Shown piece by piece: positions 1 to 8,434 of a DNA stretch of 62,987 nt (position 1 is the first letter of the stretch; each line of letters begins with the position of its first letter). Made by a program: the position numbers and the translations under genes. Origin of the DNA: an uncultured bacterium. Its GTDB lineage: Bacteria > Hydrogenedentota > Hydrogenedentia > Hydrogenedentales > CAILVY01. The DNA lies in NCBI GenBank assembly GCA_937951485.1, contig CALEDJ010000039.1, positions 1 through 62,987 on the forward strand, given 5' to 3'. Under the pieces are notes generated by a model. It ran no database searches. It was not told the origin of the DNA and was given only the letters and a program-made list of their open reading frames with translations.

Positions 1-210
1 CTTCCAACCACAGCTAGATGAGAATGGCAACATCATCGTGCCGAGTATACCTGAGCGGGGATTCCCTTCCAACCACAGCACATGCTCGGTACGAACCTGT
101 CCGGCGCGAAGTATACCTGAGCGGGGATTCCCTTCCAACCACAGCTCCAGTGTATCCATTCAAGCGCAGTCATATAGTATACCTGAGCGGGGATTCCCTT
201 CCAACCACAG
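1..210. CRISPR. CRISPR array, one end only
   Basis: Three complete repeats of 34 nt lie at 45-78, 111-144 and 177-210, and the last 13 nt of a fourth at 1-13. The repeat starts GTATACCTGAGCGGGGATTC and ends CCTTCCAACCACAG; all copies are identical. The base before each full copy is always A, so the unit may be 35 nt. Spacers at 14-44, 79-110 and 145-176 (31-32 nt) are unrelated to each other. The array continues past the left edge. No cas gene is in the window, so type and transcription direction cannot be assigned. The repeat nearest 210 is not degenerate, and the sequence after it becomes A/T-richer, so it could be leader or trailer. Confidence 0.95.
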
Positions 211-275
211 GCCGACGGGAAACACGAAATTTTGGCATGTTAAATTAGGAACGGGCGTCGGCAATTCATTGCCGG

Positions 276-368
276 GCGCCGCGTTCCATCCTGAAGCGTT
301 TCCCGTGCGCCGAATCCAAAATTCACAAATCCGAAAAAACGCTTCAGGGTGGAACGCGGCGCGTTTTT
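276..368 (+). terminator. long inverted repeat with T-run, terminator-like
   Basis: Arms at 276-301 and 337-362 are 26 bp long with one mismatch, separated by 35 nt, and followed on the plus strand by TTTTT at 364-368. This could end transcription coming from the CRISPR array. On the minus strand it lies just downstream of the gene ending at 379, without an obvious T-run. The long arms could also be a small palindromic repeat element. Confidence 0.55.
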
Positions 369-378
369 GTGTGAACGG

Positions 379-864
379 CTAGAGCGGTTCGCTGTTCTGC
401 GGCGGGAGCGGCATTCGGGAGAGGGCGGCGGTGAGGATTTCGACGATGAGGTCGTTGCGACGTTTGCCTTCGGCGCGGGCGGCGATGCGAACGGCTTCGT
501 AGAGGTCGTTGGGGAGGGCGAGGGTGAGTTTGGTGGTTTCGAAGGGCGGGGTGTCGTCGGGCGGGAGGCTTGCTGCGGACTCCTCATCGCCTTCGAAGAG
601 TTCGGGCTGGCTGGGGATTTCCGGCGGGGGCGGGGGAATCTTTTCCCCCGGGAAGCAGAGGGCCAGGATTTCGTAGTTGCTGTTGCCTTCCTCGATGAGT
701 TCCATGACGCGGGCGCGGCCGCCCATCATGCGCAGGTGGTGCGCAATGCCTGCGGAGGTCACGGCATAGCCGTTGAGGCGGACAAAATCCACCGCGGCAT
801 CGCCTTCCAGCCCCTGGCGCACCGCTTCGATGATGCGCTCGCGTTTGGCGTGCGTTTGTTTCAT
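379..864 (-). CDS. hypothetical protein with ribbon-helix-helix-like C-terminus
   Basis: The product has 161 residues and is not recognised as a named family. The N-terminal part (about 1-70) is helical and charged and might hold a helix-turn-helix. Residues 76-110 are a proline-rich acidic linker. Residues 110-150 (TKLTLALPNDLYEAV, then a second helix after AEGKRRNDL) fit the strand-helix-helix pattern of CopG/Arc-type DNA-binding domains. The start at 864 was chosen because the conserved-looking body begins at MKQTHAKRER and GGGGAAA lies upstream; an in-frame extension to 969 is less convincing. It reads toward the CRISPR array, with a long inverted repeat just past its stop. A DNA-binding role is an inference from the C-terminal pattern only. 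Confidence 0.6.
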   Translation of the reverse strand: MKQTHAKRERIIEAVRQGLEGDAAVDFVRLNGYAVTSAGIAHHLRMMGGRARVMELIEEGNSNYEILALCFPGEKIPPPPPEIPSQPELFEGDEESAASLPPDDTPPFETTKLTLALPNDLYEAVRIAARAEGKRRNDLIVEILTAALSRMPLPPQNSEPL

Positions 865-1143
865 CGCGTTTTTTCCCCGCAGGGAGGCATTTGCGAAACA
901 GGAGTTTTTGACGCCCGCATCCTGGACAATTCCGGATATTTCCCATTTGCATGCGAAGACACAGCCCATTTCTCAAATGCCTGCGCTGCGCACGCCGCTT
1001 ATGATACAATAGAGACGCAATGTCGGTTGGATTATAGATGTTGTAAGAAAACTGCGCAAGCCCTTGGATTGGGCCGGGGCGGGCGCCGGGAGTAATGCTT
1101 CGGAACAGGCATGCGGATCGTTATGCAGGAGCGGAGGGGAAGG

Positions 1144-1178
1144 CCTTTGCCTTAATAAAAGGCGAAGGTCTGTTTTTC
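1144..1178 (+). terminator. rho-independent terminator candidate in an otherwise gene-free stretch
   Basis: CCTTTGCCTT (1144-1153) pairs with AAGGCGAAGG (1159-1168) with one mismatch, followed by TGTTTTTCT. The stretch 865-1320 holds no convincing coding sequence, so this terminator has no upstream plus-strand gene. A -10-like TACAAT at 1005-1010 upstream suggests a possible short RNA of about 160 nt. Confidence 0.5.
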
Positions 1179-1320
1179 TACCGGGAATTGACAGTCATGC
1201 AGTCATGTTCGCTTTGTCTGGGCTACGGCGCAGCGTGCGGCAGGGCGTCGTTGACTCGTTCGGGGACCGGGTGATACTATTGCGCGCCTGAACTGGGGAA
1301 TGACAGGAGGTTCTCAAGCC

Positions 1321-1884
1321 ATGAAAACCACGATTACCGGACGACACATGGAATTGACGGACGCGCTTCGTTCTTATATTGACAATGCGCTGAAAAAAAT
1401 AGAGACGCATTTTGACAAGGTGATTGAGGCGAACGTGGTGCTGGATGTGGAGAAGCACCGGCATATCGCCGAGATCAACCTGCACGCCAACGGGGTGCGC
1501 ATTCACGGGCGCGAGGCGTCGCAGGACATGTATGCGTCGGTGGACGCGGTGATAGCGAAGTTGGAGAAGCAGATACGGAAATACCGGGACCGCATTAATC
1601 GGCATCATCCGCGCAGCGTGAAAGAGATGCAGAGTTATCAGCATGCCATCATATCGCTTGATCAGGACAATGGCCGGGATGAGACGGAAGAGCGGCCCGT
1701 GCTGCACAAGGTGGTGCATCGGGAAAAACTTTCGATGAAACCGATGACGGTGGAAGAAGCCGTCATGCAGTTGGATTTGGTGGATGATCCGTTCCTGGTG
1801 TTTTGCAACGCCGACACATCGCTGGTGAACGTGCTGTACGCGCGGGACGACAACACATACGGATTGATTGAGCCGCAGTTCTGA
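1321..1884 (+). CDS. hpf: ribosome hibernation promoting factor, long form
   Basis: The 187-residue protein is a long-form HPF: an N-terminal S30AE/YfiA domain (about 1-100, beginning MKTTITGRHMELTDALRSYI) and a C-terminal dimerisation domain (about 125-187, with KPMTVEEAVMQLDLVDDPFLVF). Long HPF binds the 30S subunit and drives 100S ribosome dimers in stationary or stressed cells. The start at 1321 has GGAGG ahead of it (acaggaggttctcaagcc); a start at 1300 would add seven residues upstream of the usual N-terminus. It is followed after 38 nt by HPr kinase, a common pairing in which hpf sits in PTS regulatory operons. Confidence 0.96.
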   Translation: MKTTITGRHMELTDALRSYIDNALKKIETHFDKVIEANVVLDVEKHRHIAEINLHANGVRIHGREASQDMYASVDAVIAKLEKQIRKYRDRINRHHPRSVKEMQSYQHAIISLDQDNGRDETEERPVLHKVVHREKLSMKPMTVEEAVMQLDLVDDPFLVFCNADTSLVNVLYARDDNTYGLIEPQF

Positions 1885-1922
1885 GGCGCGCCGCGCAGCA
1901 GGTGCGCGGGCGGAGGGCCGGC

Positions 1923-2891
1923 ATGGATACGCAATCGTTGCCAGTGAACAGGAAGCGGTCCATCGCCGTGGCCCGGTTGCTGGACCGGATGACGCACGAC
2001 CTCGAACTGGAGGTCATCGGCGGTTTCCAGGGGATTGGACGACCGGTGTTCACGGCGGATGTGAACCGCCCCGGACTGGCCCTGAGCGGCTATCTGGAGT
2101 ATTTCGCCAACGACCGCATTCAGATTCTCGGGAATACGGAAATCCATTACATGGAGCGGCTGTCGCCCGCGGTGCTGAACGCGCGACTGACGGCGATGTT
2201 CTCCTTTGAAGTGCCGGCGTTTGTGCTCTCGCGCAACCTGATGCCGCAGAATATTTTCCTGGACACCTGCAATCGGAGCGGCATCCCCGTGTTGCGCTCT
2301 TCGCTCAGCACCGACGAAGTCATCAGCCGCATCATCCTGTTTCTTGCGGAGGAGTTTTCCCCGGAAACCGTTGTGCATGGCACGGCTGTGGACTGCTACG
2401 GCGTGGGCTGCCTGATCATCGGGCATCCGGGTATCGGCAAAAGCGAAACCGCGTTGGAATTGGTGGAACGCGGGCATCGCCTCGTCGTGGATGACGTGGT
2501 CGCGCTCAAACGGCTGCGCGAAGACCACCTCTATGCCGAAACCAATCCCGTGATCGAGCACCACATGGAAATCCGGGGCGTCGGCATCATTGACGTGAAG
2601 GCGATTTTCGGGGTGGGCGGCGTCCGCAACACCAAGCGCATCGGCCTGGTCGTGGAACTGGAGGAATGGCGTCAGGATTCCACCTACGACCGCACCGGGC
2701 TTTCCGAGGAATATGTGGATATTCTTGGCGTCAAGATTCCCTACCTGCGCATTCCCGTGCGACCGGGACGCAATATCGCGATCATCATCGAAGTGGCCGC
2801 GCTTAATCACCGCCTCAAAGAACTGGGCATCAATCCCGCGCATCGCTTGAATGACCGCATCATGCAGTTGACGCGCGAGCGCCCCAATTAG
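1923..2891 (+). CDS. hprK: HPr kinase/phosphorylase
   Basis: The 322-residue product phosphorylates and dephosphorylates HPr on its regulatory serine. A catalytic-type histidine is at 152 (VVHGTAVDCYG). The Walker A motif GHPGIGKS spans 167-174. The HprK signature follows (HMEIRGVGIIDVKAIFGVGG). Length matches the family (about 310-330). The ATG at 1923 is preceded by GGAGGG at suitable spacing; a GTG at 1902 is less likely. The HPr encoded at 5196 has the matching Ser48, so kinase and substrate are in the same region. No enzyme II is present in the window, consistent with a regulatory rather than sugar-importing PTS (inference). Confidence 0.96.
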   Translation: MDTQSLPVNRKRSIAVARLLDRMTHDLELEVIGGFQGIGRPVFTADVNRPGLALSGYLEYFANDRIQILGNTEIHYMERLSPAVLNARLTAMFSFEVPAFVLSRNLMPQNIFLDTCNRSGIPVLRSSLSTDEVISRIILFLAEEFSPETVVHGTAVDCYGVGCLIIGHPGIGKSETALELVERGHRLVVDDVVALKRLREDHLYAETNPVIEHHMEIRGVGIIDVKAIFGVGGVRNTKRIGLVVELEEWRQDSTYDRTGLSEEYVDILGVKIPYLRIPVRPGRNIAIIIEVAALNHRLKELGINPAHRLNDRIMQLTRERPN

Positions 2892-2893
2892 CC

Positions 2894-2943
2894 ATATGGC
2901 AACACCCGCGTGGTTCCGTGGCGGGCGAAACATGCCATATTTC
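2894..2943 (+). terminator. nested hairpin after hprK, possible terminator
   Basis: ATATGGCA (2894-2901) pairs exactly with TGCCATAT (2933-2940), enclosing a CCCGC/GCGGG inner stem, then TTTCTG. The T-run is short, so termination would be weak or partial. Confidence 0.35.
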
Positions 2944-2970
2944 TGCAAGACAGCGTATACTGTGTGTCAC

Positions 2971-2990
2971 CCGGCGGCATATGCCGCCGG
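2971..2990. promoter_or_regulatory. perfect 20-bp palindrome upstream of the GH57 gene
   Basis: CCGGCGGCATATGCCGCCGG is perfectly self-complementary. It lies 33 bp before the GH57 start and just downstream of a -10-like TATACT (2956-2961). Position and symmetry suit an operator or a 5'-UTR hairpin; no regulator can be named. Confidence 0.45.
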
Positions 2991-3023
2991 ATAGCGCGCA
3001 GCACAAAACAGGGGAGCGTGTGA

Positions 3024-5168
3024 ATGAAAAGCATCAATCTCATTTTCGGTTGCCACTCCCACCAGCCGGTCGGCAATTTTGATTTTGTATTTGAAAAGGC
3101 CTATGAGCAGGCCTATCTGCCGTTTATTGAAGTGTTGGACCGTTTCCCGGCGGTTCGGGTGACCCTGCATTTCACAGGCCCCCTCTGGGACTGGTTCGCG
3201 GCGCACCAGCCCAAGTTCCTCAAAAGGGTGCGCGCCCTGGTGCGCGCCGGCCGGGTGGAAATCATGGGCGGGGGCTACTACGAACCGCTTCTGTGCGCTA
3301 TTCCCGAACGCGACGCCATCGCCCAGATTGCGCGGATGAACCAGTTCTGCAAGAAACACTTCGGCGCGGCGCCGCGCGGCATGTGGCTGGCCGAGCGGGT
3401 GTGGGAACCGCAGATGCCTAGGATACTCGCCCGCGCCGGCGTGGAATACACCGCCCTGGATGACACGCATTTCCTGTGTTCCGGCCTGCGCCCGGAAGAA
3501 TTGTTCGGCTACTACATGACCGAGGACGAGGGTCACTGTATCAAGGTCTTTCCCATTCTTGAGCGTCTGCGTTACTTGATCCCCTTTCATCAGGTCGCCG
3601 AGAGCATCGCGTTCCTGCGCGATCACGCCACCGAAGACGGGCTGAGATGCGCCCTTATTCACGACGATGGGGAAAAGTTCGGCATTTGGCCGGGCACCCA
3701 TCACAGCGTGTACGAAGAGGGGTGGTTGGAGGAATTCTTCACGGCATTGACCGAGAATCGGGACTGGTTGCATTCGGTCACCTACGCGGACTATCTGGCC
3801 AAAGCCAAGGCGCTGGGGCGCGTCTATCTCACATGCGCTTCCTACCAGGAGATGATGGCCTGGGTGCTGCCCACCCCCATGCAGCGCCAGTTGCTCCAGG
3901 TTCAGGAAGAATTGAAACGGGACACAGAGAAGGCTGCCCGCTATGGCATATTCATCCGGGGCGGATTCTGGCGCGGATTTCTGGCCAAGTACGAGGAATC
4001 AAACAATATCCAGAAGCGGATGTTGCGTGTCAGCGACCGGCTTGCGCGATTGCGCGTGGCGCATCCCGACGCGCCGGAACTGGACGCGGCGGAAAAACTG
4101 CTGCATGAAGGCCAGTGCAACTGCGCCTACTGGCACGGCGTCTTCGGCGGATTGTATCTGAACCATCTGCGCACGGCGGTATATGAGCGGCTGATTGCCG
4201 CCGACCGGCTGATGGATGAACTGGAACACGGCGAAAAAGCCTGGATCCGATGCGATCGCTGTGATTTTGACGGCGATGGAAACGACGAGGTGGTGCTGGA
4301 AAACGAAAGAATGGCTGTTTTCATCAGCCCGAAGGATGGCGGAACGATCTTCGAACTGGACTACAAGCCCAGGCCGTTCAATTTCGGCAACACGCTCACA
4401 CGCCGCGAAGAGCCGTACCACGATGCGCTTCGCACCGGCAATGTCCAGGTCGGCGAAGTGCAGAGAGGAGACACCAGCATTCATGACCTGGTGCGCGCCA
4501 AGGAGGCCGGGCTGGACCATTATCTGGTCTATGATGCGTACCGCCGCACGTCGTTGCGCGACCATTTCCTCCCCGATGGCGTGAGCACGGAAGACCTCTG
4601 GAATGGTCACCATACCGAACTGGGCGATTGCGCGCAAGGGGCCTATGAGGCCGCGACGACCAGGAAATCGGTGGTGTTGACGCGAAACGGGACGGTTGGC
4701 CTGGAAAATCCGCAAAAAGTGCAGATTCGAAAACACCTGCGCATTGTTCCAGGTGCATCGCGCCTCGAAATTCGGTATGATATCCGTAATGATGACGCGG
4801 TCCCCTTAAATGCCCTTTTCGGGGTGGAATTCGCCGTGAATCTGTTGGCGGGCGCAGCGTTTGACCGCTACTATCGTTCCGATGAACGCGACTTGGGATA
4901 CGCCAGGTTGGGCGAACGCGGCTGCGACGAAGACCTGCGGCATATCGCCCTGCGGGACGACTGGCAACGCCTGGAATACGGGCTTCGCTTCACGCAGCCC
5001 GCGCAAGTGCACCGCTTCGCCATCGAGACGGTGAGCCAATCCGAGGCGGGACAGGAGCGGGTCTACCAGGGCAGCATCGTATTGCCGTGTTGGCGGCTCT
5101 CGCTCGCTCCGGGTAAAACCGGAACACTAATCATGGAATTGGACATTTTGGAACCTGCGGCGCCATGA
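3024..5168 (+). CDS. GH57 4-alpha-glucanotransferase/alpha-amylase
   Basis: This 714-residue cytoplasmic enzyme is a GH57 protein of the 4-alpha-glucanotransferase type, acting on alpha-1,4-glucans. The N-terminal barrel starts with HSHQPVG at 11-17. The catalytic nucleophile is Glu124 in WLAERVWEP and the acid/base is Asp214 in HDDGEKFG, almost the same numbering as the characterised Thermococcus enzyme (Glu123/Asp214). The C-terminal half (about 390-714) matches the DUF1925/DUF1926 beta-rich domains. There is no signal peptide. GGGGAG precedes the start. It sits between hprK and ptsH, which suggests glycogen or maltodextrin metabolism is coupled to PTS signalling (inference). Confidence 0.93.
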   Translation: MKSINLIFGCHSHQPVGNFDFVFEKAYEQAYLPFIEVLDRFPAVRVTLHFTGPLWDWFAAHQPKFLKRVRALVRAGRVEIMGGGYYEPLLCAIPERDAIAQIARMNQFCKKHFGAAPRGMWLAERVWEPQMPRILARAGVEYTALDDTHFLCSGLRPEELFGYYMTEDEGHCIKVFPILERLRYLIPFHQVAESIAFLRDHATEDGLRCALIHDDGEKFGIWPGTHHSVYEEGWLEEFFTALTENRDWLHSVTYADYLAKAKALGRVYLTCASYQEMMAWVLPTPMQRQLLQVQEELKRDTEKAARYGIFIRGGFWRGFLAKYEESNNIQKRMLRVSDRLARLRVAHPDAPELDAAEKLLHEGQCNCAYWHGVFGGLYLNHLRTAVYERLIAADRLMDELEHGEKAWIRCDRCDFDGDGNDEVVLENERMAVFISPKDGGTIFELDYKPRPFNFGNTLTRREEPYHDALRTGNVQVGEVQRGDTSIHDLVRAKEAGLDHYLVYDAYRRTSLRDHFLPDGVSTEDLWNGHHTELGDCAQGAYEAATTRKSVVLTRNGTVGLENPQKVQIRKHLRIVPGASRLEIRYDIRNDDAVPLNALFGVEFAVNLLAGAAFDRYYRSDERDLGYARLGERGCDEDLRHIALRDDWQRLEYGLRFTQPAQVHRFAIETVSQSEAGQERVYQGSIVLPCWRLSLAPGKTGTLIMELDILEPAAP

Positions 5169-5195
5169 AGGCAGCCATGCGAGACGAATAAAATC

Positions 5196-5465
5196 ATGCC
5201 GGAAATCACTCGGGAAGTTGTGGTTGTAAATCCGTTGGGCATCCATGCGCGACCCGCTGCCACGCTGGTGCAGCGCATGCTGGAATTTGACAGTAATGTC
5301 TATATTGCTTTCAACGGAAATCGCGTGAATGCGAAGAGCATCATGGGACTGTTGACACTGGCCGCGATGCGGGGCAGCCGGTTGACGGTCACCTGTTCCG
5401 GAGAGGATGCTGAGGCGGCGATGCAGGCGCTGGAGGAGTTGTTTGCGTCCGGGTTTGGAGAATAG
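5196..5465 (+). CDS. ptsH: phosphocarrier protein HPr
   Basis: The 89-residue protein has the HPr active-site histidine at 17 (NPLGIHARPA), which accepts phosphate from enzyme I. The regulatory serine at 48 (NAKSIMGLL) is the target of HPr kinase. The standard length and both sites indicate a functional carrier and regulator. It lies 27 nt after the GH57 gene and 4 nt before enzyme I, so ptsH and ptsI are clearly co-transcribed. With HprK upstream, phospho-Ser-HPr control of carbon metabolism is likely, although the effector (a CcpA-like protein or another target) is not in this window. Confidence 0.97.
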   Translation: MPEITREVVVVNPLGIHARPAATLVQRMLEFDSNVYIAFNGNRVNAKSIMGLLTLAAMRGSRLTVTCSGEDAEAAMQALEELFASGFGE

Positions 5466-5469
5466 TTTG

Positions 5470-7263
5470 GTGGAAAAGACCATCCGAGGCATAGGGGTGT
5501 CACCGGGCATTGCCATCGGCCGGGCGCTGCTTTTCGATGTCCACCGGGGCGCCGTCCCAAAATTCAAAGTGGATGACCCCGAGGCGGAAATCCAGCGGGT
5601 CACGCGCGCCATTGAAACCGCCCGCGAAGACCTCACCGTCCTCTACAAGCAAACGGCCGCGCAGTTGGGCAAAACCCATGCCGACATCTTCAAAGCGCAC
5701 ATGATGGTGCTGGATGATGTGGCGATCCGGGAAGAACTCGTCCAACGCATCCGCAAAGAACGCTTCAACGCCGAGCACATCCTCGATGAACTCGCGCGCC
5801 AATACGCCAGGGTGCTGGAGGCTTCCAGCGAAGAGCGTTTTCGAGAGCGCACCGCCGACCTGCTCGATGTAGTGGACCGCATTTTGCATCATCTGATGGA
5901 GGCCAAGCGACCCAACCTGAAGGAATTGGCGTATCCCTGCGTGGTTGTGGCCCATGATCTCTCGCCTTCCGACACGGCAACGATGAATCTGGAAAATACG
6001 CTCGGTCTGGCGACGGATGTGGGCAGCGTTACGTCCCATACCGCCATTCTCGCACGCGCCATGGAAGTGCCGGCCGTGGTGGGGCTGAAGGACGCAAGCG
6101 CCGCCATCGAAAACAACACCACGCTGATTGTGGACGGGTCCGAGGGGCTGGTGATTCTGAATCCCTCTTCGGACACGCTGAGACGGTATCGCGAAGCGAA
6201 ACGCGCTTTGGAAAAAAAACGCGCCGCATTGCAGCGTCTGGTGCGCGGGGGGCCTTTTCTTACCCTCGATGAAACCCTCATCGAAACGCATACCAACATC
6301 GAGTTGCCGATAGAAATTGAGCACAGCGTGAAATCCAACGCGGACGGCATCGGCCTTTATCGCACGGAATATCTCTTTCTGAACCGGGATTCCCTCCCCA
6401 GCGAGGAAGAGCAGTATGAGGCTTATGCCGAGGTGGCCAGAGCGCTGGAGCCGCGCCCCGTCACCCTGCGCACCATTGATCTCGGTGGCGACAAATTGTC
6501 CGCGCATCTGCATTTTTCAAAAGAGGAGAATCCCCAGCTGGGGTGGCGCGCGGTGCGTTTCTGTCTCCAGCGCCCCGATATCTTCAAGACGCAACTGCGC
6601 GCCATGCTTCGCGCGTCCGTTCATGGCAATGTGCAAATCATGTTCCCGATGATCAGCGGCGTGGATGAATTGCGCCAGGTGAAAGCCCTGCTATGGGAGG
6701 TGCGCGACGATCTCAAGCGCATGCGCATTCCGTTCCGCCGCGACATCAAGGTGGGGTCCATGATTGAGGTGCCCTCGGCTGTGGCGATTTGCGATCTCCT
6801 TGCAAAAGAATGCGATTTCTTCAGCATAGGCACCAATGACCTCATTCAGTATTCACTGGCGGTGGACCGGGTCAACGAAAAAATCGCGCATTTGTACGAA
6901 CCGGCCCATCCTTCGGTATTGCGCATGGTGCGTTGGGTCGCAAATGCCGCGCGATCGGCGGGGATTCCCTGCGCCATATGCGGGGAAATGGCGGGGGACC
7001 CGCTCTACACCGAAGTGCTGATCGGCCTGGGTGTCATCGCTCTGAGCATGTCGGCCGTGTCGCTGCCGCTGGTCCGGGCCGAAATATTGCATACCCATAT
7101 GAACGAGGCGCAGGCGCTTGCCAGGCGCGTGCTGAAAATGGCCACCGCTGCCGAGGTGAAAACCCTTTTGCGGGAACGCTATGAACGCAAGGGTGCATTG
7201 GAGGCATATCTGGTGGAAGCCGAAAGGCAGGCTACCCCGCCCCGGAAAGATTCCCGTGAGTGA
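5470..7263 (+). CDS. ptsI: PTS enzyme I (PEP-protein phosphotransferase)
   Basis: The product (597 residues) transfers phosphate from PEP to HPr. The N-terminal domain carries the phospho-acceptor His190 in GSVTSHTAILARAMEVPAVVG; E. coli enzyme I uses His189. The C-terminal PEP-binding barrel has GLYRTEYLFL and GTNDLIQYSLAVDRVNEK. There is no GAF domain, so this is not the long nitrogen-PTS form. A GTG at 5470 or TTG at 5467 can serve as start; GGAG lies 6-9 nt upstream within the end of ptsH. The 3' end overlaps dxr by 8 nt. Confidence 0.95.
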   Translation: MEKTIRGIGVSPGIAIGRALLFDVHRGAVPKFKVDDPEAEIQRVTRAIETAREDLTVLYKQTAAQLGKTHADIFKAHMMVLDDVAIREELVQRIRKERFNAEHILDELARQYARVLEASSEERFRERTADLLDVVDRILHHLMEAKRPNLKELAYPCVVVAHDLSPSDTATMNLENTLGLATDVGSVTSHTAILARAMEVPAVVGLKDASAAIENNTTLIVDGSEGLVILNPSSDTLRRYREAKRALEKKRAALQRLVRGGPFLTLDETLIETHTNIELPIEIEHSVKSNADGIGLYRTEYLFLNRDSLPSEEEQYEAYAEVARALEPRPVTLRTIDLGGDKLSAHLHFSKEENPQLGWRAVRFCLQRPDIFKTQLRAMLRASVHGNVQIMFPMISGVDELRQVKALLWEVRDDLKRMRIPFRRDIKVGSMIEVPSAVAICDLLAKECDFFSIGTNDLIQYSLAVDRVNEKIAHLYEPAHPSVLRMVRWVANAARSAGIPCAICGEMAGDPLYTEVLIGLGVIALSMSAVSLPLVRAEILHTHMNEAQALARRVLKMATAAEVKTLLRERYERKGALEAYLVEAERQATPPRKDSRE

Positions 7264-8434
7264 AGGAATTCCCCGGAAAAAAATCGTCGTGCTGGGCGCG
7301 ACAGGCTCAATCGGCCGCAGTGCATTGGAGGTGGTGCGGCGCTGCCCGGATTTGTTTGAGGTGGTGGCGGTCGCCGCGCATTCCAACGTGAATCTCATCG
7401 CTGAGCAAATCGCTGAGTTTCGTCCGCGTTGCGCAGCGATGGGTGACCAATCTGCTGCCGCCAGGCTCAGGGAACGCTGTCCGGAGACCACCGTCTATGC
7501 CGGCCCGGAAGGGCTGGAGACGGTGGCCTCCCTTCCGGTTGATGTGGTGCTGTGCGCCATGGTGGGCGCCGCAGGATTGCGGCCGATGTTCGCTGCGATT
7601 GACGCCGGCAACCGCGTGGCTGTGGCGAACAAAGAGCCGGTCGTCATGGCGGGAAAACTTATCATGGAACGCGCCGCCGCCCGACACGCGGATGTCATAC
7701 CCGTTGATAGTGAACATAACGCCGTTTTCCAGTGCCTGCAAGGCCACAAGCGGGAGGATGTGCGCTGTATTCATCTCACGGCTTCGGGCGGACCCTTTTA
7801 TGGCAGGCCGCGCGAGACCTTGGCGCGCGTCACCCCCGAAGAGGCCACCCGGCACCCCACCTGGGACATGGGAGACAAAGTCAGCGTGGATTCCGCCACG
7901 TTGATGAACAAGGGCCTGGAAATCATCGAGGCGATGTGGCTTTTCGGCCTGCCGGAGGATCGCATTGCAGTGCTTATCCATCCCCAGAGCATCGTGCATG
8001 CGCTGGTGGAATTCAATGACGGTTCCATACTCGCCCAGATGGGCGTCACTGACATGAAATTCCCCATCCTCAGCGCCTTGACATGGCCGGACCGGGTGGC
8101 GTCGCCGCTCGGGCGTCTCGATTTGGCGACGGTCGGCGCGCTGCACTTCGCCTTGCCGGATTTCGACCAGTTTCCATGTCTCGCTTATGCCCGCCGTGCC
8201 GCCGCCGAAGGCGGCACCGCCCCCGCGATTCTCAATGCCGCCAACGAGATTGGCGTGCAGGCATTCTGCAATCACCGCATTACGTTTCTGGATATCAGCG
8301 AAGTGGTTCGGATTACGCGCGATTGCTGCGAAGTCGTGCAGGAATACAGCCTCGAAGATGTAGTGGAAGCCGACCGCGTTGCCCGTGAAAAAGCCGCCCG
8401 GACCGTGGAGCGGCTGGAAAGAAATCTTAAATGA
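7256..8434 (+). CDS. dxr: 1-deoxy-D-xylulose 5-phosphate reductoisomerase
   Basis: This 392-residue enzyme makes methylerythritol 4-phosphate in the non-mevalonate isoprenoid pathway. The NADPH-binding motif GATGSIGRSALE is near the N-terminus. VANKEP and DSEHNAVFQ are the metal and substrate segments, followed by TASGGPF and the MNKGLEIIEA signature. A GTG start at 7256 gives the normal length and follows CGGAAAGA; it overlaps the end of ptsI. It overlaps rseP by 4 nt (ATGA), and a dxr-rseP pair is common across bacteria. Confidence 0.97.
   Translation: MSEGIPRKKIVVLGATGSIGRSALEVVRRCPDLFEVVAVAAHSNVNLIAEQIAEFRPRCAAMGDQSAAARLRERCPETTVYAGPEGLETVASLPVDVVLCAMVGAAGLRPMFAAIDAGNRVAVANKEPVVMAGKLIMERAAARHADVIPVDSEHNAVFQCLQGHKREDVRCIHLTASGGPFYGRPRETLARVTPEEATRHPTWDMGDKVSVDSATLMNKGLEIIEAMWLFGLPEDRIAVLIHPQSIVHALVEFNDGSILAQMGVTDMKFPILSALTWPDRVASPLGRLDLATVGALHFALPDFDQFPCLAYARRAAAEGGTAPAILNAANEIGVQAFCNHRITFLDISEVVRITRDCCEVVQEYSLEDVVEADRVAREKAARTVERLERNLK

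Noticed and set aside
18-382. Short plus-strand frames across the CRISPR repeats
   Set aside because: They encode the repeat itself (YLSGDSLPTT or IPERGFPSN peptides) and have no gene-like features.
349-1095. Long plus-strand open frame of 248 codons
   Set aside because: It is antisense to the gene at 379-864, has a low-complexity Gly/Glu/Phe composition typical of a reverse-frame shadow and no ribosome binding site.
1662-2948. Minus-strand open frame of 428 codons across hprK
   Set aside because: It mirrors the clear HPr kinase on the plus strand and has no recognisable domain; it reflects high-GC third positions.
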